The notes below the pieces were generated by a model. It did not search any database. It had not been told where the DNA came from and saw nothing but the letters and a program-made list of their open reading frames with translations. From NCBI GenBank assembly GCA_005503165.1, contig SCNT01000017.1:1-64000 (forward strand): a DNA stretch of 64,000 bases, given 5' to 3'. Shown piece after piece: positions 50,607 to 59,154 of the stretch (position 1 is the stretch's first letter; each line of letters opens with the position of its first letter). The DNA is from Sphingomonadaceae bacterium 3R27E2-A. GTDB lineage: Bacteria; Pseudomonadota; Alphaproteobacteria; Sphingomonadales; Sphingomonadaceae. The position numbers and the translations under genes were made by a program.

Positions 50607-51202
50607 CTGGCGGCCTTCTTGAGCGCCACGCGAACCAGCGCGTCAAGGCTCGCCCCGGCGCCCAGCTCCTCGCTCGCCGCCGCGACCGCGGCGCTTGCTT
50701 CGCCGGGTTTGAAGCCGAGGCCGGTGAGTGCGGCGATCGCGTCGCCGAGGGGGCCGGATGTGGCGGACAGGGCTGGATTCGAACCAGAAATCCCGCCGAG
50801 CGCCCCCGCCTTGTCCTTGAGCTCATGCGTGATCCGCTGCGCGAGTTTCGGCCCGACGCCGTTCGCGCGCGCGATCATCGCGCTGTCGCCGCTCGCGAGC
50901 GCGCGCTGCAGGTCGCCGATCTCGAGCGCCGAGAGGATTGCGAGCGCCACCTTGGCGCCGACGCCCTGGACGCTGGTGAGCAGGCGGAACCAGTCGCGCT
51001 CCTCGGCGCGCGCGAAGCCGAGCAGGCGCAGGAAATCCTCGCCGACGAGCATTTCGGTGTGGATGGTGACCTCGCCGCCGACCGCGCCGAGCGCGTCGAG
51101 GGTGCGCGCCGACGCCTCGACCAGATAGCCGACGCCGCCGACGTCGATCACCGCATGGCCTGCGCCGCTGCTGTCGAGCCGTCCGGTGAGTTTCGCGATC
51201 AT
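50603..51202 (-). CDS. ruvA: Holliday junction DNA helicase subunit RuvA
   Basis: A 199-residue tetrameric protein that grips four-way junctions. [31 protein letters not shown] is the OB-fold start (seen here in pieces), followed by the helix-hairpin-helix parts [16 protein letters not shown] and [13 protein letters not shown], and the C-terminal RuvB-binding domain [17 protein letters not shown] near-consensus SOS box lies about 22 bp before the ATG. It is coupled to the GFA gene and ruvB. Confidence 0.96.
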   Translation of the reverse strand: MIAKLTGRLDSSGAGHAVIDVGGVGYLVEASARTLDALGAVGGEVTIHTEMLVGEDFLRLLGFARAEERDWFRLLTSVQGVGAKVALAILSALEIGDLQRALASGDSAMIARANGVGPKLAQRITHELKDKAGALGGISGSNPALSATSGPLGDAIAALTGLGFKPGEASAAVAAASEELGAGASLDALVRVALKKAAR

Positions 51203-51223
51203 TTTGCCTGCCTAGCGCGGTGA

Positions 51224-51238
51224 GAATGAAAAGGGAAC
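51224..51238 (-). promoter_or_regulatory. Near-consensus SOS box before ruvA
   Basis: The plus strand reads GAAT-GAAAAGG-GAAC, one base off GAAC-N7-GAAC. Both flanks (tga before, aa after) match the exact box at 4484. It lies 22 bp upstream of the ruvA ATG. Control of ruv genes by LexA is known in alphaproteobacteria. Confidence 0.5.
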
Positions 51239-51300
51239 AAGGAAGGAAGACTGGTTCGCACGAAGGCACAAAGAGATTTGCGCCGGACGAGCCGACGTGC

Positions 51301-51363
51301 TCCCCGGCGAAAGCCGCGGCCCAGTTGCGGCATATATGATGGTCCCCGGCTTTCGCCGGGGAA
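51301..51363. repeat. Palindromic repeat family A, copy 6
   Basis: Arms tccccggcgaaagccgcggc and ccccggctttcgccgggga with one changed base. It lies in the gap between ruvC and ruvA, which means ruvC and ruvA may not be fully cotranscribed. Confidence 0.8.
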
Positions 51364-51413
51364 CACCCCTTTGTGCCCTCATGCCTTTATGCGAGAAATC
51401 TCTTGCCCGAAGC

Positions 51414-51887
51414 CTAGCGCAAAGGCCGATGGTTCGCATGGCAGATCGCGACCGCCAGCGCATCCGCCGCGTCGGCGCCCGCGACCTTCGCGCCCGGCAA
51501 CAGCACGCGCAGCATCGACTGCACCTGCTCCTTCGCCGCGCCGCCGGTGCCGACGATCGCCTTCTTGACGAGGCGCGGGGCATATTCGGCGACGGGCAGC
51601 CCGCCGCGCGCGCAGGCGAGCAGCGCGACGCCGCGGGCGTGCGCGAGCTTGAGCGTCGATTGCGGATTGTCGTTGACGAAGACTTCCTCGACGGCGGCAT
51701 GGGTCGGGGCGTGGTCGGCGAGCACCGCGGCGAGCGCGGTGTCGAGATAGGCAAGCCGCTCGGGCAGGGGGGTCCTGGCGTCGGTCTTGATCTGGCCGTT
51801 GGCGATATGGCCGATGCGGCTGCCCTCGACGCGGATCACGCCCCAGCCGGTGCAGCTGAGCGAGGGGTCGAGGCCGAGGATGATCAT
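51414..51887 (-). CDS. ruvC: Crossover junction endodeoxyribonuclease RuvC
   Basis: A 157-residue resolvase that cuts Holliday junctions. The start [18 protein letters not shown] holds the first catalytic Asp (D7). [21 protein letters not shown] holds the catalytic Glu pair region and [14 protein letters not shown] near the C-terminus the last aspartates. I chose the ATG at 51887; upstream sequence is a palindromic repeat. It is cotranscribed with yebC or has its own promoter after the repeat. Confidence 0.95.
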   Translation of the reverse strand: MIILGLDPSLSCTGWGVIRVEGSRIGHIANGQIKTDARTPLPERLAYLDTALAAVLADHAPTHAAVEEVFVNDNPQSTLKLAHARGVALLACARGGLPVAEYAPRLVKKAIVGTGGAAKEQVQSMLRVLLPGAKVAGADAADALAVAICHANHRPLR

Positions 51888-51895
51888 GGCTGAAA

Positions 51896-51991
51896 GCCCC
51901 TCCCCTTCAGGGGAGGGGTTGGGGTGGGGGCTGTCGAGGTAGCGGGAGGCCGCTGGCCCCCACCCCCGACCCCTCCCCTGAAGGGGAGGGG
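51896..51991. repeat. Palindromic repeat family E between yebC and ruvC
   Basis: Arms cccctccccttcaggggagg and cctcccctgaaggggagggg (each with its own small hairpin) plus inner ttggggtgggggc / gcccccacccc. This is a common high-GC alphaproteobacterial intergenic palindrome and could weaken read-through from yebC. Confidence 0.85.
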
Positions 51992-51999
51992 AGAAATAT

Positions 52000-52746
52000 T
52001 CACCCAAGCTTTTCCATCACCGCATCCGGGATCTCGTAATTGCCCCACACGGTCTGGACGTCGTCGTCGTCGTCGAGCGTGTCGATCAGCTTGAACAAAG
52101 TCTGCGCGACGCTTTCGTCGGCGACTTCGCTCTTCAGCGTCGGGCGCCACGCGAGCTTGACGCCCTCGGCCTCGCCCAGCTTGGCTTCGAGCGCCTTGGC
52201 GACCTCGTGCAGGCTGTCGACGCTGGTCCAGATGTCGTGGCCCTCGTCGGTCGATTCGACGTCGTCGGCGCCCGCGTCGAGCGCGGCTTCGAACACCGTG
52301 TCGGCGTCGCCGGCACCGGCGCCATAGTTGATCAGGCCGAGGCGGTCGAAGCCGTGGCTGACGCTGCCCGAGGTGCCGAGGTTGCCGCCATTCTTGCTGA
52401 ACGCGGTGCGGACGTTGGTCGCGGTGCGGTTGCGGTTGTCGGTCAGCGCCTCGACGATCAGCGACACGCCGCCGGGGCCATAGCCTTCGTAGCGGATTTC
52501 CTCGTAATTCTCGCCGTCATTGCCCGCCGCCTTGTCGATCGCGCGCTGGATATTGTCCTTGGGCATCGACTGCGCCTTGGCGGCGTTGACCGCGGCGCGC
52601 AGGCGCGCGTTGGCGTCGGGGTCGGGCAGGCCCATCTTCGCGGCGACGGTGATTTCGCGGCTGAGCTTCGAAAAGAGGCTGCTGCGCTTTTTGTCCTGCG
52701 CACCCTTGCGGTGCATGATGTTCTTGAACTTGCTATGGCCGGCCAC
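52000..52746 (-). CDS. yebC: YebC/PmpR family DNA-binding transcriptional regulator
   Basis: A 248-residue YebC-family protein. The N-terminus [27 protein letters not shown] and the [25 protein letters not shown] and [16 protein letters not shown] segments are diagnostic. The start is a GTG at 52746 with a ggaggt ribosome site seven bases before. Members are DNA-binding regulators or factors that help translation of difficult motifs; recent work favours a ribosome role for some. The gene is next to ruvC in most proteobacteria. Confidence 0.94.
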   Translation of the reverse strand: MAGHSKFKNIMHRKGAQDKKRSSLFSKLSREITVAAKMGLPDPDANARLRAAVNAAKAQSMPKDNIQRAIDKAAGNDGENYEEIRYEGYGPGGVSLIVEALTDNRNRTATNVRTAFSKNGGNLGTSGSVSHGFDRLGLINYGAGAGDADTVFEAALDAGADDVESTDEGHDIWTSVDSLHEVAKALEAKLGEAEGVKLAWRPTLKSEVADESVAQTLFKLIDTLDDDDDVQTVWGNYEIPDAVMEKLG

Positions 52747-52843
52747 GGCCTACCTCCATCACATGGGAAAATGTGGCGCCGCCCTAGCGCGCGGGCGGCG
52801 TCCACACAACTGCGCTGTCAGGCGCGCGCCAGCGGGCGTGCGG

Positions 52844-53161
52844 TCAGACGACCACCGCGGTCCCGCTCGCCGACACCATCAGCATCGAGCCGTTCTGGCC
52901 GAGCACCTCGTAATCGAGGTCGACGCCGATCACCGCATTACCGCCGAGGCGCGCGGCTTCGGCTTCCATCTCGCCGATCGCTTCCTTGCGCGCGCGGGCG
53001 AGGACGTCCTCATATTTGCCCGAGCGGCCGCCGACGATGTCGGTGATGCTGGCGAACAGGTCGCGGAACAGGTTGGCGCCGACGATCACCTCGCCGGTGA
53101 CGATGCCCAGATATTCGCGGACCGGATGGCCCTCGAGCGTGTTGGTGGTGGTGCTGAACAT
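52844..53161 (-). CDS. YbjQ family (heavy-metal-binding domain) protein
   Basis: A 105-residue protein of the UPF0145/YbjQ family. [45 protein letters not shown], read in pieces, and the closing [30 protein letters not shown] match the family end to end. The family forms pentameric rings; its function is not known. It stands alone, with a family-D repeat upstream. Confidence 0.9.
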   Translation of the reverse strand: MFSTTTNTLEGHPVREYLGIVTGEVIVGANLFRDLFASITDIVGGRSGKYEDVLARARKEAIGEMEAEAARLGGNAVIGVDLDYEVLGQNGSMLMVSASGTAVVV

Positions 53162-53180
53162 GTATCTGGCTCCCTCTGTT

Positions 53181-53267
53181 CCGTTCGGGCTGAGCTTGTC
53201 GAAGCCCCGTCCTTGTCTGCGACGTCTACAAAGAAGAACAGTCCTTCGACAAGCTCAGGACGAACGG
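53181..53267. repeat. Palindromic repeat family D (gagcttgtcgaagcc type)
   Basis: Arms ccgttcgggctgagcttgtcgaag and cttcgacaagctcaggacgaacgg flank about 40 bases. This inverted repeat is widespread in sphingomonad intergenic DNA. It fills the gap between the YbjQ gene and the gapR gene. Confidence 0.85.
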
Positions 53268-53284
53268 AGAACGGAGTAGATTTA

Positions 53285-53527
53285 TCAGTCGATACCGAGC
53301 GCCGATTTATAGACGTCGAGGATCGCTTCCATTTCCTTGCGGTCGTGGACCGGCATTTTGCGCAGGCGGACGATCTGGCGCATGATCTTGGGATCGTAGC
53401 CGTTGCTCTTCGCCTCGTTATAGGTGTCGCGGATATCGTCGGCGATGCCCTTTTTCTCTTCCTCCAGCCGCTCGACGCGCTCGATGAACAGGCGCAGTTG
53501 CTGGTCGGTGGTGGTGGCTTCGCTCAT
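53285..53527 (-). CDS. gapR: GapR family nucleoid-associated protein (DUF2312)
   Basis: An 80-residue, all-helical protein of the DUF2312 family. In Caulobacter the GapR member binds overtwisted AT-rich DNA and helps replication and transcription. [50 protein letters not shown] and [15 protein letters not shown] match the family. The ATG at 53527 fits the family N-terminus; a longer reading adds ten unmatched residues. It is 54 bp from the DUF1244 gene. Confidence 0.9.
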   Translation of the reverse strand: MSEATTTDQQLRLFIERVERLEEEKKGIADDIRDTYNEAKSNGYDPKIMRQIVRLRKMPVHDRKEMEAILDVYKSALGID

Positions 53528-53581
53528 TTTTGGCTCCGATGGTGGGAAAGACGGCACGCGAGAATCGCGGCTGGCGCGTCC

Positions 53582-53911
53582 CTAATGGCCCCGCGGATTT
53601 TTCGCCATGCTTTCTTCCATCCGCGCGAGCTGTTCGGGGGTCGCGGCGGTGTGGTGGAGCGCTTTCCACTCGGCGGTCGGCATGCCGTGGACGATCGCGC
53701 GGCCGGCCTCCTTGTCCATGTTTCCGGCTTCGGCGATCCAGTCGCCGAGGCAGTTGCGGCAGAAACCCGCGAGCCCCATCAGGTCGATGTTCGCGGCGTC
53801 GCTGCGGTGCTGGAGCAGGCGGACGAGGCGGCGAAAGGCGGCCGCCGCGACGGCATCGTCGAGCGTGTCGAGGCTGTCGGTTCCGGGCGTGACGTCTTCG
53901 CTGCAGGACAT
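53582..53911 (-). CDS. DUF1244 domain protein
   Basis: A 109-residue protein of the small DUF1244 family of alpha- and gammaproteobacteria. AAFRRLVRLLQHRSDAANIDLMGLAGFCRNCLGDW (in pieces) with the C-R-N-C pair, and YVHGMP-like AIVHGMPTAEWKALHH, are the core. The cysteines might bind a metal. No function is established. It may be cotranscribed with gapR, 54 bp downstream. Confidence 0.88.
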   Translation of the reverse strand: MSCSEDVTPGTDSLDTLDDAVAAAAFRRLVRLLQHRSDAANIDLMGLAGFCRNCLGDWIAEAGNMDKEAGRAIVHGMPTAEWKALHHTAATPEQLARMEESMAKNPRGH

Positions 53912-54027
53912 GGCGGTTTTCCTTCGGGTGGCGGCATGAATAGCTATACGCGGCTTGCCTTGGCGACCGCAACGCGCCTAGGCAAGCGGCCGAGTTTTCA
54001 ACCCCCATTTTTCAGCGGAGCGCCTTC

Positions 54028-55485
54028 GTGGTCCAGAGCTTCACCCCCCGCCAGCGCAAGGTGCGCATCCTCGCGACGCTGGGTCCCGCGAGCGCGAACC
54101 CCGAGATGATCGCGGCGCTGCACCGCGCGGGCGCCGACGCCTTTCGCGTCAATATGAGCCACGGCGACCATGCGGGGCACGCGAGGGTGATCGCGGCGAT
54201 CCGCGCGCTCGAGAAGGAGACCGGGCGGCCGACGACGATCCTCGTCGACCTGCAGGGGCCGAAGCTGCGCGTCGGGACCTTCGCGAACGGGCCGGTCGAG
54301 CTGGTCAAGGGCAAGGCCTTCGCGCTCGATTCGGACAAGGCGGCCGGGGACGTGACGCGCGTGCACCTGCCGCATCCCGAATTGTTCGCGGCGCTCGAAC
54401 CCGGTACGCGCCTCCTGATCGACGACGGCAAGCTGGTGCTCCGCGTGAAGAGCGTCGCCCCGGAGCGGATCGAGACGGTGGTCGAGGTCGGCGGCAAGAT
54501 TTCGGACCGCAAGGGGGTCAATGTCCCCGACGTCGTCGTGCCGCTCGCGGCGCTGACCGAGAAGGACCGCAAGGACCTGACCTTCGCGCTCGAACAGGGC
54601 GTCGACTGGATCGCGCTGTCCTTCGTCCAGCGCCCCGAGGACGTCGCCGAGGCGCGGCGGCTGATCGGCGGTAAGGCGGCGCTGCTCGTGAAGTTCGAGA
54701 AGCCTTCGGGCGTCCAGCGGATCGAGGAGATCCTCGAACTCGCCGACGCGGCAATGGTCGCGCGCGGCGACCTGGGGGTCGAGCTGCCCCCCGAAGCGGT
54801 GCCGCCGCTCCAGAAGCGCATCGTCGCAACGGCGCGGCGCATGGGCAAGCCGGTGGTCGTCGCGACGCAGATGCTCGAATCGATGATCGTCTCGCCCTCG
54901 CCGACGCGCGCCGAAGTGAGCGACGTCGCGACCGCGGTTTACGACGGCGCCGACGCGATCATGCTCTCGGCCGAGACCGCCGCGGGCGCCTGGCCGGTCG
55001 AGGCGGTGACGATGATGGATTCGATCGCGCGCTCGGTCGAGGGCGACCCCGATTATTTCCGCCGTCTGCATTTCACCGAGACGCACCCCGACGCGACGAC
55101 CGCCGACGCGCTGGCGGAGGCGGCGGGCGACATCACGCGGACGATCGCCGCCGATGCGATCATCTGCTTCACCTTCTCGGGCTCGACCGCACGCCGCGTC
55201 GCGCGCGAGCGCGCGGGCGCGCCGCTGCTGGTGCTGACGCCCAAGAAGGAGGCGGCGCGGCGCATGGGGCTGCTCTGGGGCGCGCATGCGGTGCCGACCA
55301 AGGACATCGGCAGCTTCGAGGAGATGATCGCCAAGGGCAAGCGCATGGCGCTGCGCCACGGCATCGGCAAGGCCGGGTCGAAGCTCGTCATGATGGCCGG
55401 CGTCCCCTTCGGCACCCCGGGGTCGACCAATGTGCTCCACGTCGCGACGCTGACCGGCGACGAATTGCGCGGCTATGGTGGATGA
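54028..55485 (+). CDS. pyk: Pyruvate kinase
   Basis: A 485-residue glycolytic enzyme that makes pyruvate and ATP from phosphoenolpyruvate. KVRILATLGPASANPEMI, FRVNMSHGDH, LVDLQGPKLRVG, MVARGDLGVELPPEAVP and VATQMLESM are all present, with the C-terminal domain from about residue 340. The N-terminal segment has RxNxSHG as in bacterial type II enzymes. The start is GTG at 54028. It lies upstream of the arginyltransferase gene without evidence of coupling. Confidence 0.97.
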   Translation: MVQSFTPRQRKVRILATLGPASANPEMIAALHRAGADAFRVNMSHGDHAGHARVIAAIRALEKETGRPTTILVDLQGPKLRVGTFANGPVELVKGKAFALDSDKAAGDVTRVHLPHPELFAALEPGTRLLIDDGKLVLRVKSVAPERIETVVEVGGKISDRKGVNVPDVVVPLAALTEKDRKDLTFALEQGVDWIALSFVQRPEDVAEARRLIGGKAALLVKFEKPSGVQRIEEILELADAAMVARGDLGVELPPEAVPPLQKRIVATARRMGKPVVVATQMLESMIVSPSPTRAEVSDVATAVYDGADAIMLSAETAAGAWPVEAVTMMDSIARSVEGDPDYFRRLHFTETHPDATTADALAEAAGDITRTIAADAIICFTFSGSTARRVARERAGAPLLVLTPKKEAARRMGLLWGAHAVPTKDIGSFEEMIAKGKRMALRHGIGKAGSKLVMMAGVPFGTPGSTNVLHVATLTGDELRGYGG

Positions 55486-55670
55486 TTGATTCACTCCGGC
55501 ACAGGTCGGGCGGGGTGCATTAATTTTTTTGCCTCGGATAGCCGCCCTCGCGGCTTATATTGGTAAATCCTCTTTGCACCATCGGCGCGGCGCGGCATAA
55601 CCGGGGCAGTCAACGCGTCGGGGGGCCTTTGCGTCGGGGTCCGCTGCGCCGCTTCGGAGATTTGCCCCGC

Positions 55671-56444
55671 GTGTCCGCACCCTTCCGATTCCCGCGTTTC
55701 TTCGTCACCAGCCCGGCGCCCTGCCCCTATCTGGCGGGGAAGACCGAACGCAAGGTCTTCACCGAACTCAGCGGCCACAACGCCGGCGAGCTCAACGACG
55801 CGCTGGGGCGCATCGGTTTCCGCCGCAGCCAGTCGGTCGCCTATCGCCCGAGCTGCGCCGATTGCACCGCCTGCGTCTCGGTGCGCGTGTGCACCGGCGC
55901 GTTCGCACCGAACAATTCGCAGAAGCGCAACCTGCGCCGCAATGGCGACATCGTCGCGACCGCCTGCAAGCCCTGGGCGACCGAGGAGCAATATGCCTTG
56001 CTCCGCGCCTATCTCGCCTCGCGCCATCCCCATGGCGGCATGGCGGACATGGACGAGCAGGATTTCGCCGACATGGTCGAACAGACCCCGGTCGACAGCT
56101 ATCTGATCGAATATCGCGAGCCGCCCGTCGACGGCGTGCGCGGGCGGCTGATCGGCTGCTGCCTGACCGACCGCCAGAGCGACGGGCTGTCGATGATCTA
56201 CAGCTTCTTCGACGCCGCGCATCCGATGCGCGAGGGGCTGGGCACCTATATCATTCTCGACCATGTCCAGCGCGCCGCAAAGGCGGGTCTGCCTTACGTC
56301 TATCTCGGCTACTGGATCGAGGGTTCCGCGCGCATGGCCTACAAGGCGCGGTTCCGCCCGCTCGAAAAGCTCGGCCCCGACGGCTGGTCGCGTTTCGAGC
56401 CGGTGATGCCGGCGACGATCGCGCGCCAGTTCGAACTCGCCTGA
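55671..56444 (+). CDS. bpt: Arginyltransferase (Bpt-type, leucyl/arginyl-protein transferase)
   Basis: A 257-residue N-end-rule enzyme that adds leucine to N-terminal Asp or Glu (Bpt) and so marks proteins for Clp[43 protein letters not shown] (reading [16 protein letters not shown]) and the IEYREP...[21 protein letters not shown] segments are typical. Three of its cysteines lie in the C-x-x-C-x-x-C-like cluster near residue 65. I chose GTG 55671; an ATG at 55560 adds 37 low-complexity residues. Confidence 0.9.
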   Translation: MSAPFRFPRFFVTSPAPCPYLAGKTERKVFTELSGHNAGELNDALGRIGFRRSQSVAYRPSCADCTACVSVRVCTGAFAPNNSQKRNLRRNGDIVATACKPWATEEQYALLRAYLASRHPHGGMADMDEQDFADMVEQTPVDSYLIEYREPPVDGVRGRLIGCCLTDRQSDGLSMIYSFFDAAHPMREGLGTYIILDHVQRAAKAGLPYVYLGYWIEGSARMAYKARFRPLEKLGPDGWSRFEPVMPATIARQFELA

Positions 56445-56481
56445 GGCCGCTCCTTTCCCGGCCTTTTCCGTGATATTTGAG

Positions 56482-56503
56482 AACCGCTCGCAAAAGCGGT
56501 TTT
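56482..56503 (+). terminator. Terminator after bpt
   Basis: The stem AACCGCT / AGCGGTT with a six-base loop is followed by TTTT (counting the last two stem bases), 38 bases past the bpt stop. It separates bpt from the redox operon. Confidence 0.5.
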
Positions 56504-56517
56504 CCGCCGGTCACCGG

Positions 56518-56547
56518 TTGACCTCTCCCCGCTTTCAAGGGCATAGC
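56518..56547 (+). promoter_or_regulatory. Candidate promoter of the redox operon
   Basis: TTGACC (56518) is followed after 18 bases by CATAGC (56542). It lies about 145 bp before the first gene. The -10 is poor. No clear FNR or CRP site is seen next to it. Confidence 0.3.
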
Positions 56548-56691
56548 CTGTCGTCCAGGACATAAGTCCGGGTCGCATCCGTTTTGTACTCGCCGGGGGG
56601 CTGGCGATAGGGGGACAGGGATGCCCGTGCGCAGGTTCGTCAGCATCACGGCAGCGAAGACCGGCCGCGCGTTGCAGCGGAGTCGCTTCGC

Positions 56692-59154
56692 ATGAGCGAC
56701 AAGGTGCCGTCGCAGCCGCTTCCCGCGGAAACGGTCAAGGTTGCGATCATCGGATCGGGGCCTGCGGGACTGAGCGCCGCGTCGCGGGCGGGGCAACTGG
56801 GCATGAGCCATGTCCTGCTCGAAAAGACCGACCACCTTTCCGATACGATCTACAAATATCAGAAGGGCAAGCGGGTGCTCGCGACGCCCGACCGACTCGA
56901 CCTCCGCTCCGACTGCCGCTTCGCCGAGGGCGCGCGCGAATATATCCTCGACAATTGGGACGATGACGCCAACGCCAACAAGGTCTATGTCGTCAAGGAA
57001 GCCGAAGTCACCGAAGTGACGGGGCAGCAGGGCGCGTTCGAGATCAAGACCGCCAAGGGCGTGATCAAGGCCGAAAATATCGTGCTGGCGATCGGGACGC
57101 AGGGCAACCCCAACCGCATGCGCTGCCCCGGCAACGACCTGCCGCACATCATCTATACCGTCGACGATCCCGAGGATTTCAAGGACAAGCACATTACCGT
57201 CGTCGGCTCGGGCGACGCGGGGATCGAAAACGCGCTCGGCGTCGCCGAGGAAGCGCTCGAGAATACCGTCACCATCCTCAACCGTTCGAAGGATTTCGCG
57301 CGCGCCAAGGCCAAGAATGTCTCGGACATGATGGAGGCGGGCGAGAATGGTTTCCTGTCGATCCGGACGGAGACGCAGCCCAAGCTGGTCGAGCCCGGCT
57401 GGCTGACGCTCGAGACCCCCACCGGCGACGAGAAGATCCAGTGCGACGTCATCGTCGCGCGCCTGGGCTCGGTCGCGCCGCGCGCCTTCGTCGAATCGAT
57501 GGGGATCGAGTTCACCGGCCCCGACCGCGAAGCCTTCCCGAAGCTGTCGCCGACCTTCGAATCGACGGTGCCGGGCATCTTCGTGATCGGCGCGCTCGCG
57601 GGCTACCCGCTGATCAAGCATTGCATGAACCAGGGCTATGACGTCGTCGAGTTCATCAACGGCAACAAGGACCTGACCCCCGCCGACGAAAAGGACCTGG
57701 CGGCGATTTTCGCCAATCTGCCGCAGAAGAAGTCGGTCAGCGAGTGGCTGGAGTATCTGCGCACGCGCATCCGCATCTTTGCCGACGTCTCGCCGCTGCA
57801 GATGCGCGAGTTCATGCTCGATTCGAAGGTCGCCTTCTATCGCAAGGGCGAGGTCGTTTTTGAAAAGGACGAACCGGGATCGTCGCTGTTCGCGATCGCC
57901 GACGGCCATGCGGTGGTCGAGATCGGCGGCGGCATGACGGTGCCGATCGAACAGGGATCGATCTTCGGCGAAGTCGGGCTGATCTCGGGCCGCAAGCGCG
58001 GCGCGACGATCCGTGCGGGCGAGGACAGCATCTTCGTCGAGGTGTCGCGCACCGCGGCGCTCAAGCTGATGGCGGCGGTGCCGGGCGCCAAGCGCGTGAT
58101 CAACCGTATCTCGCTCGAACGCCAGCTGCTGCAGATCTTCCGCGGCGGGCTGACCGTCGAGGATCTCCAGCCGATCGTCGAGGATCCGGCGATCGAACGT
58201 TTCCCGGCGGGCAAGGTCGTTGTCGCCGAAGGCGACGAGGGCGACGACGTCTATGTCGTGCGCTCGGGGTCGATGGTGGTCGAGAAGGATATCGGCGGCA
58301 AATCGATCTTCCTCCGCTACCTGCCCGCGGGCAGTTATTTCGGCGAAATGGCGGTGCTGTCCGGCGCGCCGCGCAACGCCACGGTCAAGGCCGCGGTTGC
58401 GAGCGAGGTCATCCGCCTCAAGGGCCAGCAGTTCAAGGAAATGCTCGCCAGGCGCCCGCAGGTGCGCGAGGCGACCGAGGCCGCGGTGGCCGAACGCGCG
58501 GCGATGAACAGCTTCATCGAAGCGCGCAAGGCAAGCTATTCGAGCGCGGTCGACATGTATTCGGACACCGCCAGCTTCATCATGAAGGAAGGGCTGGGCG
58601 AGGCGACCGACGCGCTGCTGATCGACGAGAATCTGTGCGTCGGCTGCGACAATTGCGAAAAGGCCTGCGCCGACAGCCACGAGGGCCTTTCGCGGCTCGA
58701 CCGTGAGGCAGGCAAGACCTTTGCGCATCTGCACGTGCCGACGAGCTGCCGCCACTGCGAGCATCCGCATTGCATGGCCGACTGCCCGCCGAACGTCATC
58801 CACCGCGGCCCCGACGGCGAGGTGTTCATGGAGCCCGGCTGCATCGGCTGCGGCAACTGCATGCGCAACTGCCCCTATGGCGTGATCCGCATGGAGGCGG
58901 CGCCGCCGCCGAAGCCGGGCCTGCTGCGCTGGCTGCTTACCGGCTTCGGTCCCGGCCCGGGCGAACCCTCGCCCAAATGGACCAAGAAGAAACTGGGCGA
59001 GGAGAAGCCCAAGAAGATCGCGGTCAAATGCGACATGTGCAAGGGTATCGCCGGCGGTCCCGCCTGCGTGCGCGCCTGCCCGACCGGCGCCGCGATCCGC
59101 GTGTCGCCCGAGGAATTTCTGTCGATCGCGCGGCTCGAAGAGGACGCCGGCTGA
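56692..59154 (+). CDS. FAD reductase fused to two cNMP domains and four [4Fe-4S] motifs
   Basis: An 820-residue cytoplasmic protein with three parts. Residues 12-335 resemble a thioredoxin-reductase-like FAD/NAD(P)H enzyme: GSGPAG at 21-26, a second G-S-G-D-A-G near 172, and GIFVIGALAGYPLIKH near 300, but no C-x-x-C redox pair. Residues about 365-475 and 485-595 are two cyclic-nucleotide domains, each with an intact phosphate cassette (FGEVGLISGRKRGAT and FGEMAVLSGAPRNAT). Residues 640-800 hold sixteen cysteines in four ferredoxin-like clusters (CVGCDNCEKAC, CRHC..CMADC, CIGCGNCMRNC, CDMC..CVRAC), like DmsB/HybA electron-transfer subunits. Electrons could pass from NAD(P)H to FAD and Fe-S and on to the next gene product, under cAMP control (inference). 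Its stop overlaps the next start. Confidence 0.85.
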   Translation: MSDKVPSQPLPAETVKVAIIGSGPAGLSAASRAGQLGMSHVLLEKTDHLSDTIYKYQKGKRVLATPDRLDLRSDCRFAEGAREYILDNWDDDANANKVYVVKEAEVTEVTGQQGAFEIKTAKGVIKAENIVLAIGTQGNPNRMRCPGNDLPHIIYTVDDPEDFKDKHITVVGSGDAGIENALGVAEEALENTVTILNRSKDFARAKAKNVSDMMEAGENGFLSIRTETQPKLVEPGWLTLETPTGDEKIQCDVIVARLGSVAPRAFVESMGIEFTGPDREAFPKLSPTFESTVPGIFVIGALAGYPLIKHCMNQGYDVVEFINGNKDLTPADEKDLAAIFANLPQKKSVSEWLEYLRTRIRIFADVSPLQMREFMLDSKVAFYRKGEVVFEKDEPGSSLFAIADGHAVVEIGGGMTVPIEQGSIFGEVGLISGRKRGATIRAGEDSIFVEVSRTAALKLMAAVPGAKRVINRISLERQLLQIFRGGLTVEDLQPIVEDPAIERFPAGKVVVAEGDEGDDVYVVRSGSMVVEKDIGGKSIFLRYLPAGSYFGEMAVLSGAPRNATVKAAVASEVIRLKGQQFKEMLARRPQVREATEAAVAERAAMNSFIEARKASYSSAVDMYSDTASFIMKEGLGEATDALLIDENLCVGCDNCEKACADSHEGLSRLDREAGKTFAHLHVPTSCRHCEHPHCMADCPPNVIHRGPDGEVFMEPGCIGCGNCMRNCPYGVIRMEAAPPPKPGLLRWLLTGFGPGPGEPSPKWTKKKLGEEKPKKIAVKCDMCKGIAGGPACVRACPTGAAIRVSPEEFLSIARLEEDAG

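Noticed and set aside
56445..56691. FNR or CRP site for the redox operon
   Set aside because: TGATATTTGAGA near 56471 looked suggestive, but it does not match TTGAT-N4-ATCAA or TGTGA-N6-TCACA.
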